A stretch of 64,000 bases of DNA from JAXMHQ01 sp046346665 (GTDB lineage Bacteria > Verrucomicrobiota > Verrucomicrobiia > Limisphaerales > JAXMHQ01): NCBI GenBank assembly GCA_046346665.1, contig JAXMHQ010000002.1, forward strand, positions 1 through 64,000. Reading direction: 5' to 3'. The notes under the pieces are model-generated. The model saw only the letters and a list, made by a program, of their open reading frames with translations, did not search any database and was not told where the DNA came from. Of this stretch, positions 9,189 to 17,631 are shown piece by piece (position 1 is the stretch's first letter; the number at the start of each line of letters is the position of its first letter). Made by a program: the position numbers and the translations under genes.

Positions 9189-12100
9189 ATGGGGTTTGTG
9201 CAGCCCCATTGCCCCGAGCTGACCCGATGCCGCCCGGCACGCGGTTTTTGGAAGAAGCTGGGTTTGCTGTGCGCCGGCTGGCTTGTCGCAGCGCACCCCG
9301 CCCCGGCCGCGCCGAATTACATCGTCCGGGCCTGGCATGCCGAGGAAGGATTGCCGCAGAACGCCGTCACCGCCGTCATCCAATCCCGCGACGGCTATCT
9401 CTGGCTTGGCACTTACACGGGCCTGGTGCGATTCGATGGCAACCGATTCGTCATTTTCGACGACAACAACACCCCTGCCCTGAAGAACAACCGGATCACC
9501 AGCCTCTACGAAGGTTACGACGGCACGATCTGGATCGGGCATGAAACGGGAGACATGACGCGGTTAAAGGACGGGCGGTTCGAACCGGTGACGTTTCGCG
9601 CGTCCTGGAAGGAATTGAAAATCCTGGACATCGCGGAGGACGATCTCGGCGAGATCTGGGCGATGAATGCCAGCGGGGTGTTGGCGCGAGTGCGTGACGC
9701 CAGAATCCTGGAACCGGACATGGGCCTCATCAGCGGGGTCATCTCCATGGCCCGCCATTCCCCCGGCAAAATCTGGGTGAACCGCTGCGGCACCGTTTCG
9801 GAACTCCGCCACGGCGAATTGCATCCGCTCAATTTTGACCCGCCGCGGACCAATTGCTATGCGTTCGGCATCTGTGCCAGCCGCGATGGAGGCCTGTGGG
9901 TCGAGGTGGACAACCGGGTGCGCAAGTGGGTCGGAGACGGCTGGGTGGAGGACCGCGGCTATTCGAGCTGGGGCACCACCGCCATCGTGTCATTCATGGA
10001 AATGCGCAACGGCTGGCTGGCCGCCGGAACCACCGAGCAGGGGCTTTTCCTCCTTCCTCCCCAGGGCGACCGCCTGGTGTTCAATCGCACCAACGGGCTT
10101 TCTCAAAACTGGATCCGGGACCTGTGCGAAGATCGCGAGGGCGATCTCTGGGTCGGCACCGGCGCCGGACTGAACATGCTCCGGCGATCGAGTTGGTCCG
10201 TCGTCACCCCGCCCGACAACTGGCAGGCCTGCGCCGTTCTTTCCGTCACCGCAGGCCAGGACGATTCCGTCTGGGTCGGAACCGAAGGATCGGGGGTCTA
10301 CCGCTGCCGCGATGGCGCCTGGTCCCACTTCGACCAGAAGGACGGTTTGAGAAACCCGTTTGTCTGGTCGGTCGCCGAAGATTACCAGCGCCAGGTCTGG
10401 GCCGGAACCTGGGGCGGCGGCATCTTTGTCCGGCGCGACTCCACTTTCGAAGTGCCTGGCCCCGAGCTGAACCAATTCCGGCGATCCGCCACCGCCATCC
10501 TGCCGGCGCGGGACGGCGGCATCTGGATCGGAACCGGCTCGGGCCTCATGCATTACACGTCAAACGAGGTGGCCAGCATCGGCCCTGAGCAGGGACTGAC
10601 ATCGCCCGACGTGCGGTCGGTCGCCGAATCCGCGGACGGCAAAGTCTGGTTCGGCATGTATGGCGGGGGGCTGGGCTGCCTCGAAAACGGCCGCGTGCGA
10701 CAGTTCTTCAAGCGCGACGGCCTGGCCAGCGATTTCGTCCAGTGCCTCAAATTGGAAACCGACGGCACCCTCTGGATCGGCACGTTCGGCGGCGGACTAA
10801 GCCGACTGAAGAACGGCACCTTCAAGAACGTCACCACCGACCAGGGACTCCCAAACAATGTCATCTGCCACATCGAAGACGGCGAAAACGGCTTCTTCTG
10901 GATCAGCTCCTACAACGGCATCTTCCGGGTGGCGCGGTCGGAACTCGAAGCCTGCGCCGACGGGTCGCTCCCGGAAGTCAACTGCCTCGTTTTCGGCGAA
11001 GGCGATTCCCCTCCGAAACTGGAATGCTCGGGTGGATTTCAACCGGCCGGATGCCGGACCCGGGACGGCCGGCTCTGGTTCCCGACCAGCAAGGGGCTGG
11101 TCGTGCTCGACCCGTCCAACATCACCACCAACCACCTCCCGCCCGCCGTCGTGATCGAATCCTTCCGTGTGGACGGTCACCCCGTCGCCGTCAACGACCC
11201 CGGCGCGCTCCGCATCCGGCCCGGACACCAGCGCTTCGACTTCCAATACACCGCCCTCAGTTTCGTGGCTCCCGAACAGGTCCAGTTCCGATGCCGGCTG
11301 GAGGGCGTGGAAATGGGCTGGGTCGACGCCGGCTCGCGGCGGGAGATGAATTACACTTTCCTCGCCCCGGGCAGCTACGTCTTCCGCGTCACCGCCTGCA
11401 ACAACGACGGCATCTGGAACGAAGAAGGCGTGTCGCTCGCGTTCACCGTCCTGCCGTTTTTCTGGCAGACGGGATGGTTCCGCGCCGCGGCCGCGGCCGG
11501 CCTGGCGGTCGGCGCCGGCGGACTCGGCTGGTACGCCACCCGCCGCCGCATGCGCCGCAAACTCGAAAAACTCGAACGCCAGCGCGCCATCGAAAACGAA
11601 CGCACCCGGATCGCCAAGGACATCCACGACGACCTCGGATCCACCCTCACCCAGATCACCATGCTGAGCGATCCGCAGCGGGGCGCGGTGCGGGAAACTC
11701 CCCCGGCCGACAACCTGCACCAGATCCACACCATCGCTCGCGACCTGACGCAGTCCATGGACGAAATCGTCTGGGCCATCAACCCGCAGCACGACTCGCT
11801 CGACAGCCTGCTCGCCTACCTGGAATCCTTCGCGCAGGAGTTCCTCGAAACCGCCGGCGTGCGATGCCGCCTGGACGTGCCGCTGCAACTGCCCGCGCTG
11901 CCCCTGACCGCCGAGGCGCGCCACAACCTGTTCCTCGCCTTCAAGGAATCGCTCCACAACGTCGTGAAACATTCCGGGGCCAGCGAGGTCCATATCTCCG
12001 CCACGCTCACCGACACCCTGTTCACCCTCTCGCTCCGCGACAATGGCAGGGGATTCCAGGTGCCCGATCCCGGTGATTTCCACGGCACCGAGCCCGAAAA

Positions 12101-12254
12101 GGACGGATTCGGAAACGGGCTCATCAACATGCGGCGGCGCCTGGACAAGATCGGGGGGCACTGCGACATTGAAAGCACCCCCGGGAAAGGGGCAGCGATC
12201 ACGTTCACCGTCCGCCTTCCCGCCCGGGCGGCGGAGCCGAAGCGCGAATCATAG
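9189..12254 (+). CDS. Propeller-domain sensor histidine kinase (reg_prop / Y_Y_Y / HisKA_3)
   Basis: A 1021-residue membrane sensor. The ATG at 9189 is preferred over an in-frame TTG at 9162. After a signal peptide (LGLLCAGWLVAAHPAPAA) come about 14 two-component-regulator propeller repeats of the type GYLWLGTYTGLVRFDG and GTLWIGTFGGGLSRLKNG (about 40-640), a Y_Y_Y domain (about 680-750) and one transmembrane helix (about 765-785). The cytoplasmic part is a NarL-family kinase: H-box IAKDIHDDLGSTLTQI with His813, an N-box around FKESLHNVVKH and G-box NGRGF. In Bacteroidota such propellers sense oligosaccharides for polysaccharide-utilisation loci. Here the kinase is divergent from the GH2 operon and followed 46 bases later by its probable partner regulator. 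Confidence 0.9.
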   Translation: MGFVQPHCPELTRCRPARGFWKKLGLLCAGWLVAAHPAPAAPNYIVRAWHAEEGLPQNAVTAVIQSRDGYLWLGTYTGLVRFDGNRFVIFDDNNTPALKNNRITSLYEGYDGTIWIGHETGDMTRLKDGRFEPVTFRASWKELKILDIAEDDLGEIWAMNASGVLARVRDARILEPDMGLISGVISMARHSPGKIWVNRCGTVSELRHGELHPLNFDPPRTNCYAFGICASRDGGLWVEVDNRVRKWVGDGWVEDRGYSSWGTTAIVSFMEMRNGWLAAGTTEQGLFLLPPQGDRLVFNRTNGLSQNWIRDLCEDREGDLWVGTGAGLNMLRRSSWSVVTPPDNWQACAVLSVTAGQDDSVWVGTEGSGVYRCRDGAWSHFDQKDGLRNPFVWSVAEDYQRQVWAGTWGGGIFVRRDSTFEVPGPELNQFRRSATAILPARDGGIWIGTGSGLMHYTSNEVASIGPEQGLTSPDVRSVAESADGKVWFGMYGGGLGCLENGRVRQFFKRDGLASDFVQCLKLETDGTLWIGTFGGGLSRLKNGTFKNVTTDQGLPNNVICHIEDGENGFFWISSYNGIFRVARSELEACADGSLPEVNCLVFGEGDSPPKLECSGGFQPAGCRTRDGRLWFPTSKGLVVLDPSNITTNHLPPAVVIESFRVDGHPVAVNDPGALRIRPGHQRFDFQYTALSFVAPEQVQFRCRLEGVEMGWVDAGSRREMNYTFLAPGSYVFRVTACNNDGIWNEEGVSLAFTVLPFFWQTGWFRAAAAAGLAVGAGGLGWYATRRRMRRKLEKLERQRAIENERTRIAKDIHDDLGSTLTQITMLSDPQRGAVRETPPADNLHQIHTIARDLTQSMDEIVWAINPQHDSLDSLLAYLESFAQEFLETAGVRCRLDVPLQLPALPLTAEARHNLFLAFKESLHNVVKHSGASEVHISATLTDTLFTLSLRDNGRGFQVPDPGDFHGTEPEKDGFGNGLINMRRRLDKIGGHCDIESTPGKGAAITFTVRLPARAAEPKRES

Positions 12255-12300
12255 AGATTACCGACTAGCCCAATTGCCACGAGTGAGTTACCAACAAGAC

Positions 12301-12939
12301 ATGACGATCCTGGTTTCCATCGTGGAGGACGACGCCTCCATCCGCCGCATCCTGAGCGGCTGGATCAATCGCGCCGAGGGATTTCGCTGCCACACGGTCC
12401 ATGGCAGCGCCGAAAGCGCCATCGCCAAGCTCCCGGAGGAAGCCCCGCGGATTGTGCTGGTCGACGTCAACCTGCCCGGCCAGTCGGGCATCGAATGCGT
12501 GCGCCGCCTGAAGGTGGCCATGCCGGACACCCAGTTCGTCATGCTCACGGTGTACGAAGACACGGCTCACATTTTCGACGCCCTCAAAGCCGGGGCCTCG
12601 GGCTACCTGCTCAAACGCACGCCCTGCGAGGAATTGATCGCAGCGCTCAAACAGGTGAACGAGGGCGGCTCGCCCATGACGAGTTACATCGCCCGGAAGG
12701 TGGTTCAATCCTTTTACCAGGCCCCCGCCGACGCCGTCCAGGTCGAGGACCTCTCCCCGCGCGAACGCGAAGTGCTCGAACTGCTCGCCCGCGGCTATTA
12801 TTACAAGGAAATCACCGAGGTGCTCGGGCTCAGCATGTCCACCGTCAACACCCACGTGCGCCACATCTACGAAAAACTCCACGTCCACTCCCGCGCCCAG
12901 GCCGTCGCCAAGTTCACCGACATGTCCGCCGGCGCCTAA
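12301..12939 (+). CDS. NarL/FixJ-family response regulator
   Basis: A 212-residue regulator with an N-terminal receiver domain (acidic pair Glu9-Asp10-Asp11, phospho-acceptor Asp55 in VLVDVNLPG, Thr/Lys positions in MLTVYED and LLKRTPCEE). The C-terminal LuxR helix-turn-helix reads LSPREREVLELLARGYYYKEI...STVNTHVRHIYEKL. The start chosen is the ATG that opens the receiver fold; an upstream in-frame extension is simply a shadow of the kinase gene. Directly after the propeller sensor kinase, it should be that kinase's target and probably activates the divergent carbohydrate operon. Bacteroidota usually fuse kinase and AraC output in one protein, so the split NarL-type arrangement is a difference. 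Confidence 0.92.
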   Translation: MTILVSIVEDDASIRRILSGWINRAEGFRCHTVHGSAESAIAKLPEEAPRIVLVDVNLPGQSGIECVRRLKVAMPDTQFVMLTVYEDTAHIFDALKAGASGYLLKRTPCEELIAALKQVNEGGSPMTSYIARKVVQSFYQAPADAVQVEDLSPREREVLELLARGYYYKEITEVLGLSMSTVNTHVRHIYEKLHVHSRAQAVAKFTDMSAGA

Positions 12940-12965
12940 AAGGCCGGGGGGAGATCCAAACGCAT

Positions 12966-13019
12966 CCGCAGATTACGCAGATTCCACAGATAATCTGCGT
13001 TCATCTCTGAAATCTGCGG
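12966..13019. repeat. Nested double inverted repeat (CCGCAGATT/AATCTGCGG)
   Basis: Two inverted repeats are nested here. The outer arms CCGCAGATT (12966-12974) and AATCTGCGG (13011-13019) enclose the inner arms ACGCAGATT (12975-12983) and AATCTGCGT (12992-13000), all perfect. The four arms are near-copies of one 9-mer, so alternative hairpins or a cruciform are possible. It lies between convergent genes. The word pattern resembles short dispersed intergenic repeats seen in other Verrucomicrobiota; that comparison is from memory. Confidence 0.75.
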
Positions 13020-13039
13020 TTAGATATCTCCCAAAGAAG

Positions 13040-13074
13040 AACGGGTGCGCCCCGTCACTGGGGACACACCCGTT
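13040..13074 (-). terminator. Hairpin terminator between convergent genes
   Basis: The stem AACGGGTG (13040-13047) pairs with CACCCGTT (13067-13074), with an inner CCCC/GGGG pairing. Read on the minus strand the stem is followed by TCTTCTTTGG, a T-rich tail, which fits a Rho-independent terminator for the pseudopilin gene that ends at 13109. It may also stop the response-regulator transcript coming from the other side. Confidence 0.55.
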
Positions 13075-13108
13075 TCAAGCGCCTGCGGGCGCGCGGCAAC
13101 AAAGTCTC

Positions 13109-13954
13109 CTACGGAAGAGCCGTCGTGTGGTTCTGCAGCCAGATCAGGTCTCTCCCGCCATCGGCGGTTCCCTGGGCATAGCCTGATTTCGTCACGGCGC
13201 GGCCTGATATTCCGGGATCGTTCCACTTGTGGATCTCGGCGTGTCCGTCCGCGAACGCGAGGGCGCCGCTCCGGCCGTGGTAACTCGCCGGAATGTCCCC
13301 CCACTTGTTCGTGTTGAACATGTTCACCCAGAAAAACCCGTCGTTGAGCGAATCGGCGTGCTCCTCGATCAGCACCCACGCGTCCGTGGGCGTCGGCTGC
13401 ACAATGTCGGTGATCTTCCTGTAAATCCGGTATAACTGTCCCGGCTTTTGATTCAGATACGTCAGCGATCCTTTCCCGTTCATCATGTTATTCATGGAAT
13501 AACTTCGAACCCGGAGGCCCAGGTCGCACAGCGTCTTGTCGCCCGGACACTTGTAGATGCCCGCGCTGCCCTTGCTGTAGGGCGCCAGCAGCGCGTATTG
13601 AGGCTCGGTCAGGTACAGCTTGTTGGTGTTGTCCGCGTTGCCGAGCGTCCAGCTCATCCACCCGCGGATCCAGGCTGCGGTGGGCGATCCGGCCGTGGTG
13701 GAGAAGTTCGGAGGCAGTTCGCCGCGGTTGTCATCCGCATACATCACCCACGCCAGCCCGAGCTGGCGCAGGTTGTTGATGCAGGTGATGGACTCGGCCC
13801 GCTGCCGCGCCCGCCCCAACGCGGGCAACAGCAGCGAAGCCAGGATCGCAATGATGGCGATCACCACCAGCAGCTCGATCAGAGTGAACGCGCCGCCGGA
13901 CAGTGACCGCCTGTCATTTGCAATCATGATTCGATTTCGTGAACGCTCGCGCAT
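13109..13954 (-). CDS. Pseudopilin-like protein with prepilin N-terminus and H-x9-DG motif
   Basis: A 281-residue protein of the planctomycete/verrucomicrobial PulG-like family. The prepilin peptidase site and hydrophobic helix read GGAFTLIELLVVIAIIAILA, with the +5 Glu present. Near the C-terminus the signature H-x9-DG occurs as YHGRSGALAFADGHAEIHKW. The start could be the ATG at 13954 or the ATG at 13927, which puts the N-methylation motif 14 residues in; neither has a strong ribosome site. The gene follows the LamG/Ig protein by 15 bases, so the two are probably co-transcribed. Many such paralogues per genome are typical of this phylum, and their function (type II secretion-like or surface assembly) is unproven. 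Confidence 0.9.
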   Translation of the reverse strand: MRERSRNRIMIANDRRSLSGGAFTLIELLVVIAIIAILASLLLPALGRARQRAESITCINNLRQLGLAWVMYADDNRGELPPNFSTTAGSPTAAWIRGWMSWTLGNADNTNKLYLTEPQYALLAPYSKGSAGIYKCPGDKTLCDLGLRVRSYSMNNMMNGKGSLTYLNQKPGQLYRIYRKITDIVQPTPTDAWVLIEEHADSLNDGFFWVNMFNTNKWGDIPASYHGRSGALAFADGHAEIHKWNDPGISGRAVTKSGYAQGTADGGRDLIWLQNHTTALP

Positions 13955-13969
13955 GGATCGCCTGGACTT

Positions 13970-16630
13970 CTACCGGCGGACCCGGAAGTACTGCTGCGTC
14001 CCGGTGATCGGTGTGCTGTAGGGCGAGGTGGCGCCCACGACGTTCGTGTAGGTCCCGGCTGCGCCGGGAGCGGCCTGGAGCGTGCCGTAAGGCCAGGTCA
14101 TCTGGAGCGTGTTGCCCGAGCGGACACCGGTGAGGCTCTGGTTCAGGGCCGACACATAGATCGCCTGGATGTCCGAGTCGGTCAGGGCGCTGTAAAACAC
14201 CGCCACGTCGCTCATGCCGATGCCCGTGTTTCCCCAGCCGTTGCCGCCGGAACCTTCGGCATAGGGCCAGCCGTTGCGGCCGACATACATCGGCGCATAG
14301 ACCGCGGTGTTCGTATAGACCGTGTTCGGGAAGTTTGCATCGGTGCCCGATGCCAGGCTGTAGTTGGCCGAGGTCAGCAGGGTGTTGTTCGTTCCCATGT
14401 ACATCTTGGTCTGGCTGCCGTTGATGACCCAGGCCACAAACGTCCACTGGTTCGAAGGAACATAGAGCCCCGAGTTCGTGTAGGCGTAGCCGGTCCAGAA
14501 GGCGCTCGGATTTTCGACCGCGCCGCCCCACTTATAACCCAGCTGATTCTGGTAGTTATAGCTGTTGGTCGTGCCGTCGGCGAAATGCTCCCAGAACCCG
14601 ATGCCCCACGAGTTGCCGTAACCACCGTAATCGTTCAGATCCCGTTCCATGAGGATCTTGTTACCCTGGCCGCTGATGCCATTTGTGCCGTTCCAGCCGG
14701 AACCGGCCGGCCAGCCGTAGGTGTAGATCCAGCAGCAGATCGTCATCCCGTTCGTCCAGACCGGCAGCGTGGTCAGGTTGGCCCGGGCTTCCTGCGCCGC
14801 CATGACGGGGTAGATCGAATAATGCGGCGACGCAAACCCGCTGGCATCAAGCCCCGGCAATCCCATCTCCACACCCACCACGGCGACGTTCGTGGTGATG
14901 TCCGTGCCGTTGGTGGTGTAGGTGACAATGTAATTGGTCGGATCGAGCACCACGCCACTCAGCCCGGACCAGTAGTCGTTCAGCACCGTCCCGGAGGTTT
15001 CGCCCAGGGTCCAGTAGGCATACGGATTCCTCGCCGTGATCGCCGCCGCATAGCTGCCGGCCGGCGGAACAATCACCTGGAGCGTCGCCGTCGCGGAGTT
15101 CGTCGACCCCGCCAGGTTGCTGACCGTGGCAAAGTAACCGCCGCCATCGGTCGTCTGCAGATTCGTCAGCACCAGCGTCGTGTTGGTCTGGCCGGTCATG
15201 ACATTGGTCACCCCATTGTAGACGTGCTTCCACTGGTAAATCAGCGGACGGCCGCCGTCGCCGCCGACCGACATCGTGAAGGACGGACCACCCAGGTAGC
15301 GGGATCCGCCGACGGGCTGGGCGGTGATGACCGGGGCAGCGTACGGATTCACCGTCACCACGCGCACCTGGCTGGTGACCGCTTCACCCCAGTAATTGGA
15401 GTAAATCAGGCTGTAATTGCCGGAATCCGTCGTGACCGGGTTCGCAATGACATAATTCGTGTCGGTCGCACCCGAAATGGGACCGCCGTTCTTGAGCCAT
15501 TGATAGGTCGCAGCGGGATCGGCAACGTAGGTTGCCGCGGAGAGGGTCAGCGGCGTGCCTTCGTAAATCGTGTTGGTCGGAGACGCCGTCGGCGGGCCGA
15601 TGACTTCCACGCCCGCGACTTCGGGCCAGCTGGTGCCCACCCGGATGGCGTCGAGGTAGCAGGGATTGGCGTTGTTGATTCCGCTCGCCCAGACCAGCAG
15701 GTAATTCATGGTCACCGTATCCGTGAAACTGTAACTCGCTTCCCAGTCAATAAAGGCTTCGTCAAACGGTATGGTGTCGCCGCTGACGAACGACCGGATC
15801 TGGAGCGTGGCGTTGCCGCCCACGGTCGTGGTGAGCTTGCCGACCAGGAAACCGCCGTTCACATAGGCGTAGGTCGAGTCGGGATAACCGCCCAGATAAC
15901 CCGTGACACTTTGCGGATAACCGATGGCGCGCACGTAGTAAGGGCCGCCGGAGTCGGCGGGATGGTTGGTATAACCCGCCTGGCCAAGCGTGCCCTGCGT
16001 GATATAAGCCGTGTCCCCCATGTCCCACGATCCGTCCTCGGCGAGATAGCCGGCGCCGCCGTTCATCGCCACCGTGCGCGTATAACCGGCACCGAAAAAG
16101 TGCGAACTGGCGCTGCTGCCGTTGGCAAACCCAATGCCCAGCGCGGCGTCGTCCGGGCCGTAATTATTGGTCGCCACCGGGCTCCCGCCCGTCCACCACA
16201 GGGCGCGCTTCACCAGCCGGACCGAGAAGTAATAAACGCCATTGGTGTTCATGTTGATCCGGGCGGGCGTGTCCAGGAACCGGACCGCCCAGGAACCGGA
16301 TTCAAACCCGTTCGTCGTCTGGGACAACTGCAGGGTGGACGGCACGGTCAGGCGCGAGGGAAGGACGTCATAGCGGCCGATCATCCAGTCGTCGGCATTG
16401 TTGTTGGCACTGATTTGCAGTGCGTTCGTGGCTGCCGGGTCAAGGGCGTTCACGGTCCACTTGACGGCGGCACTGGGAAAGAAGCCAAAGGACGTCGACC
16501 CGTTCGTCTGCCCTTGCAGGCTTCCGGCGGGTAGGTCGTCCCACAGTTCACGGATGGTCGTCGCTCCGTTGGCTGCCAGCGCACTGGCGGACAACACAGC
16601 CATCATTGAGCGGAGGAGATACTTCTTCAT
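13970..16630 (-). CDS. Secreted Ig-like / LamG (concanavalin A-like) protein
   Basis: An 886-residue secreted protein with signal peptide MKKYLLRSMMAVLSASALA. The first third (about 25-345) is an unassigned beta-rich region. Two immunoglobulin-like repeats follow (about 350-435 and 440-520; PTNTIYEGTPLTLSAAT, TYQWLKNGGPISG, GNYSLIYSNYWGE). A LamG/concanavalin A-like domain (about 530-830) starts with YAYWTLGETSGTVLNDYWSG. The end (LQAAPGAAGTYTNVVG...QQYFRVRR) resembles the C-terminal module seen on other secreted proteins in this window. Probable roles are glycan binding or surface attachment. It heads a two-gene unit with the pseudopilin-like gene. Confidence 0.85.
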   Translation of the reverse strand: MKKYLLRSMMAVLSASALAANGATTIRELWDDLPAGSLQGQTNGSTSFGFFPSAAVKWTVNALDPAATNALQISANNNADDWMIGRYDVLPSRLTVPSTLQLSQTTNGFESGSWAVRFLDTPARINMNTNGVYYFSVRLVKRALWWTGGSPVATNNYGPDDAALGIGFANGSSASSHFFGAGYTRTVAMNGGAGYLAEDGSWDMGDTAYITQGTLGQAGYTNHPADSGGPYYVRAIGYPQSVTGYLGGYPDSTYAYVNGGFLVGKLTTTVGGNATLQIRSFVSGDTIPFDEAFIDWEASYSFTDTVTMNYLLVWASGINNANPCYLDAIRVGTSWPEVAGVEVIGPPTASPTNTIYEGTPLTLSAATYVADPAATYQWLKNGGPISGATDTNYVIANPVTTDSGNYSLIYSNYWGEAVTSQVRVVTVNPYAAPVITAQPVGGSRYLGGPSFTMSVGGDGGRPLIYQWKHVYNGVTNVMTGQTNTTLVLTNLQTTDGGGYFATVSNLAGSTNSATATLQVIVPPAGSYAAAITARNPYAYWTLGETSGTVLNDYWSGLSGVVLDPTNYIVTYTTNGTDITTNVAVVGVEMGLPGLDASGFASPHYSIYPVMAAQEARANLTTLPVWTNGMTICCWIYTYGWPAGSGWNGTNGISGQGNKILMERDLNDYGGYGNSWGIGFWEHFADGTTNSYNYQNQLGYKWGGAVENPSAFWTGYAYTNSGLYVPSNQWTFVAWVINGSQTKMYMGTNNTLLTSANYSLASGTDANFPNTVYTNTAVYAPMYVGRNGWPYAEGSGGNGWGNTGIGMSDVAVFYSALTDSDIQAIYVSALNQSLTGVRSGNTLQMTWPYGTLQAAPGAAGTYTNVVGATSPYSTPITGTQQYFRVRR

Positions 16631-16725
16631 AGATCAAACGTATCGCGGTTATGGATGAGTAGGATCGGGTTTTGGATCAGACTGCCGCTCAGGATATCAT
16701 CCGCTTACTGCATGAAAACTCGGTA

Positions 16726-16756
16726 AAACTAACGATGCAAACCTCCTCGTTAGTTT
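16726..16756. promoter_or_regulatory. Perfect 10-bp stem-loop in divergent promoter region
   Basis: AAACTAACGA (16726-16735) and TCGTTAGTTT (16747-16756) form perfect arms round an 11-base loop, TGCAAACCTCC. The site lies between the divergently transcribed LamG-protein gene and PEP-CTERM gene. On the minus strand the loop presents GGAGGT, a perfect Shine-Dalgarno sequence, so the element could be an operator or an RNA hairpin that hides a ribosome site. There is no T-tract, which argues against a terminator. Function is inferred only from position and symmetry. Confidence 0.35.
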
Positions 16757-16841
16757 ATCCGATGGCCAACCCCCTTGAAGGCAGCGGTCCCGCCTGCTAA
16801 AAAGATAGCTGTGAAGAAAACCCCTAACACAAACTTCATCT

Positions 16842-17558
16842 ATGAATAAAATCGCAGTAATCACCCTCCTGGCCGGCATCGCCGCCCAGGCGTCGACGCA
16901 GGCCGCGACGTCGCTCTACTCGACCGTGGACGACTTCAACGGACCCAACAGCGGCGGCGGCTGGAGCGGCAACACCATCGCCGGTTCCTCGGCGTGGGAT
17001 TATGACGGCAGCACGATCAACGGCGCCGCCAACTCCGCCCCCGGCGGGGCAGGCAGCATCGGATCCCTCGCGGTCACCCCCACCGGCGCCTCGCTCGGCT
17101 GGACGCAGCTCGGTGAATTGTACGTCGGCAACTTCGATTCCGCCCGCGTCGCCCTCGACCCCGGATACGCCGCCGGATTTTTCCCGGCCGCGACGGGCAC
17201 CCTCACCATGGTTTACACCGTCCCGGACAACGGCGGCGGCGGCGGCGGCACGTATTACCAGCCTATGCTCGGTTTCAACGCGGGATGGGGCTGGAGCATG
17301 AACGGGCCCGACAGCACCACCTATTTGGGCACCATCGGCGGCCTCGAAACCTACCAGGGTTCGTGGAATTACAGCATCCCGGATAACAGCCCCTGGGGAG
17401 TCAACCTCATGATCGGCGCCAACACGGATTACGCCCCGGTGGAGTCGTTCTACTTTGACGCCATCCAGGTGACGGCGAGCGTGGTTCCGGAACCCGCCAC
17501 CCTGTCATTGCTGGGGCTCGGCGCGCTGGGCCTGGTGCTCCGCCGCAAACAATCCTGA
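16842..17558 (+). CDS. PEP-CTERM sorting-domain protein
   Basis: A 238-residue exported protein. The signal peptide is MNKIAVITLLAGIAAQASTQA, and the C-terminus carries the whole PEP-CTERM signal: VVPEPATLSLLGLGALGLVL followed by RRKQS. Such proteins are cut and anchored by an exosortase (EpsH) at the cell envelope; no exosortase gene is present in this window. The middle is Gly/Asn/Ser-rich and beta-like, with a glycine run at about 127-132, and I recognise no catalytic motif. It is divergent from the LamG/Ig protein gene, with about 210 bases between. Confidence 0.92.
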   Translation: MNKIAVITLLAGIAAQASTQAATSLYSTVDDFNGPNSGGGWSGNTIAGSSAWDYDGSTINGAANSAPGGAGSIGSLAVTPTGASLGWTQLGELYVGNFDSARVALDPGYAAGFFPAATGTLTMVYTVPDNGGGGGGTYYQPMLGFNAGWGWSMNGPDSTTYLGTIGGLETYQGSWNYSIPDNSPWGVNLMIGANTDYAPVESFYFDAIQVTASVVPEPATLSLLGLGALGLVLRRKQS

Positions 17559-17568
17559 CGGTCCTTTC

Positions 17569-17606
17569 AAGAGCACGGCCCGGGTCAAGGTCCCGGCCGC
17601 GCTCTT
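17569..17606. terminator. GC-rich hairpin between convergent genes
   Basis: AAGAGCACGGCCCGGG pairs with CCCGGCCGCGCTCTT with one mismatch and one bulge, giving a strong stem 11 bases after the PEP-CTERM stop. The opposing chemoreceptor gene ends at 17632, so the hairpin may serve both. A U-run is weak on the plus strand (TTCTGGTTC) and absent on the minus. Confidence 0.45.
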
Positions 17607-17631
17607 CTGGTTCGGTGCGGCTGTTCGCGTG

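Noticed and set aside
8913..9542. 209-residue minus-strand frame over the sensor kinase start
   Set aside because: It crosses the hairpin-rich intergenic region and the kinase signal peptide in antisense and shows no domain.
14585..16534. 649-residue plus-strand open frame opposite the LamG/Ig protein
   Set aside because: Composition is typical of an antisense shadow and the opposite strand has signal peptide, Ig and LamG motifs.
16681..16841. Possible cyclic-di-GMP (GEMM) riboswitch upstream of the PEP-CTERM gene
   Set aside because: The words ACGATGCAAACC and GGCAGCGG recall the motif, but the paired stems and the tetraloop-receptor arrangement could not be matched.
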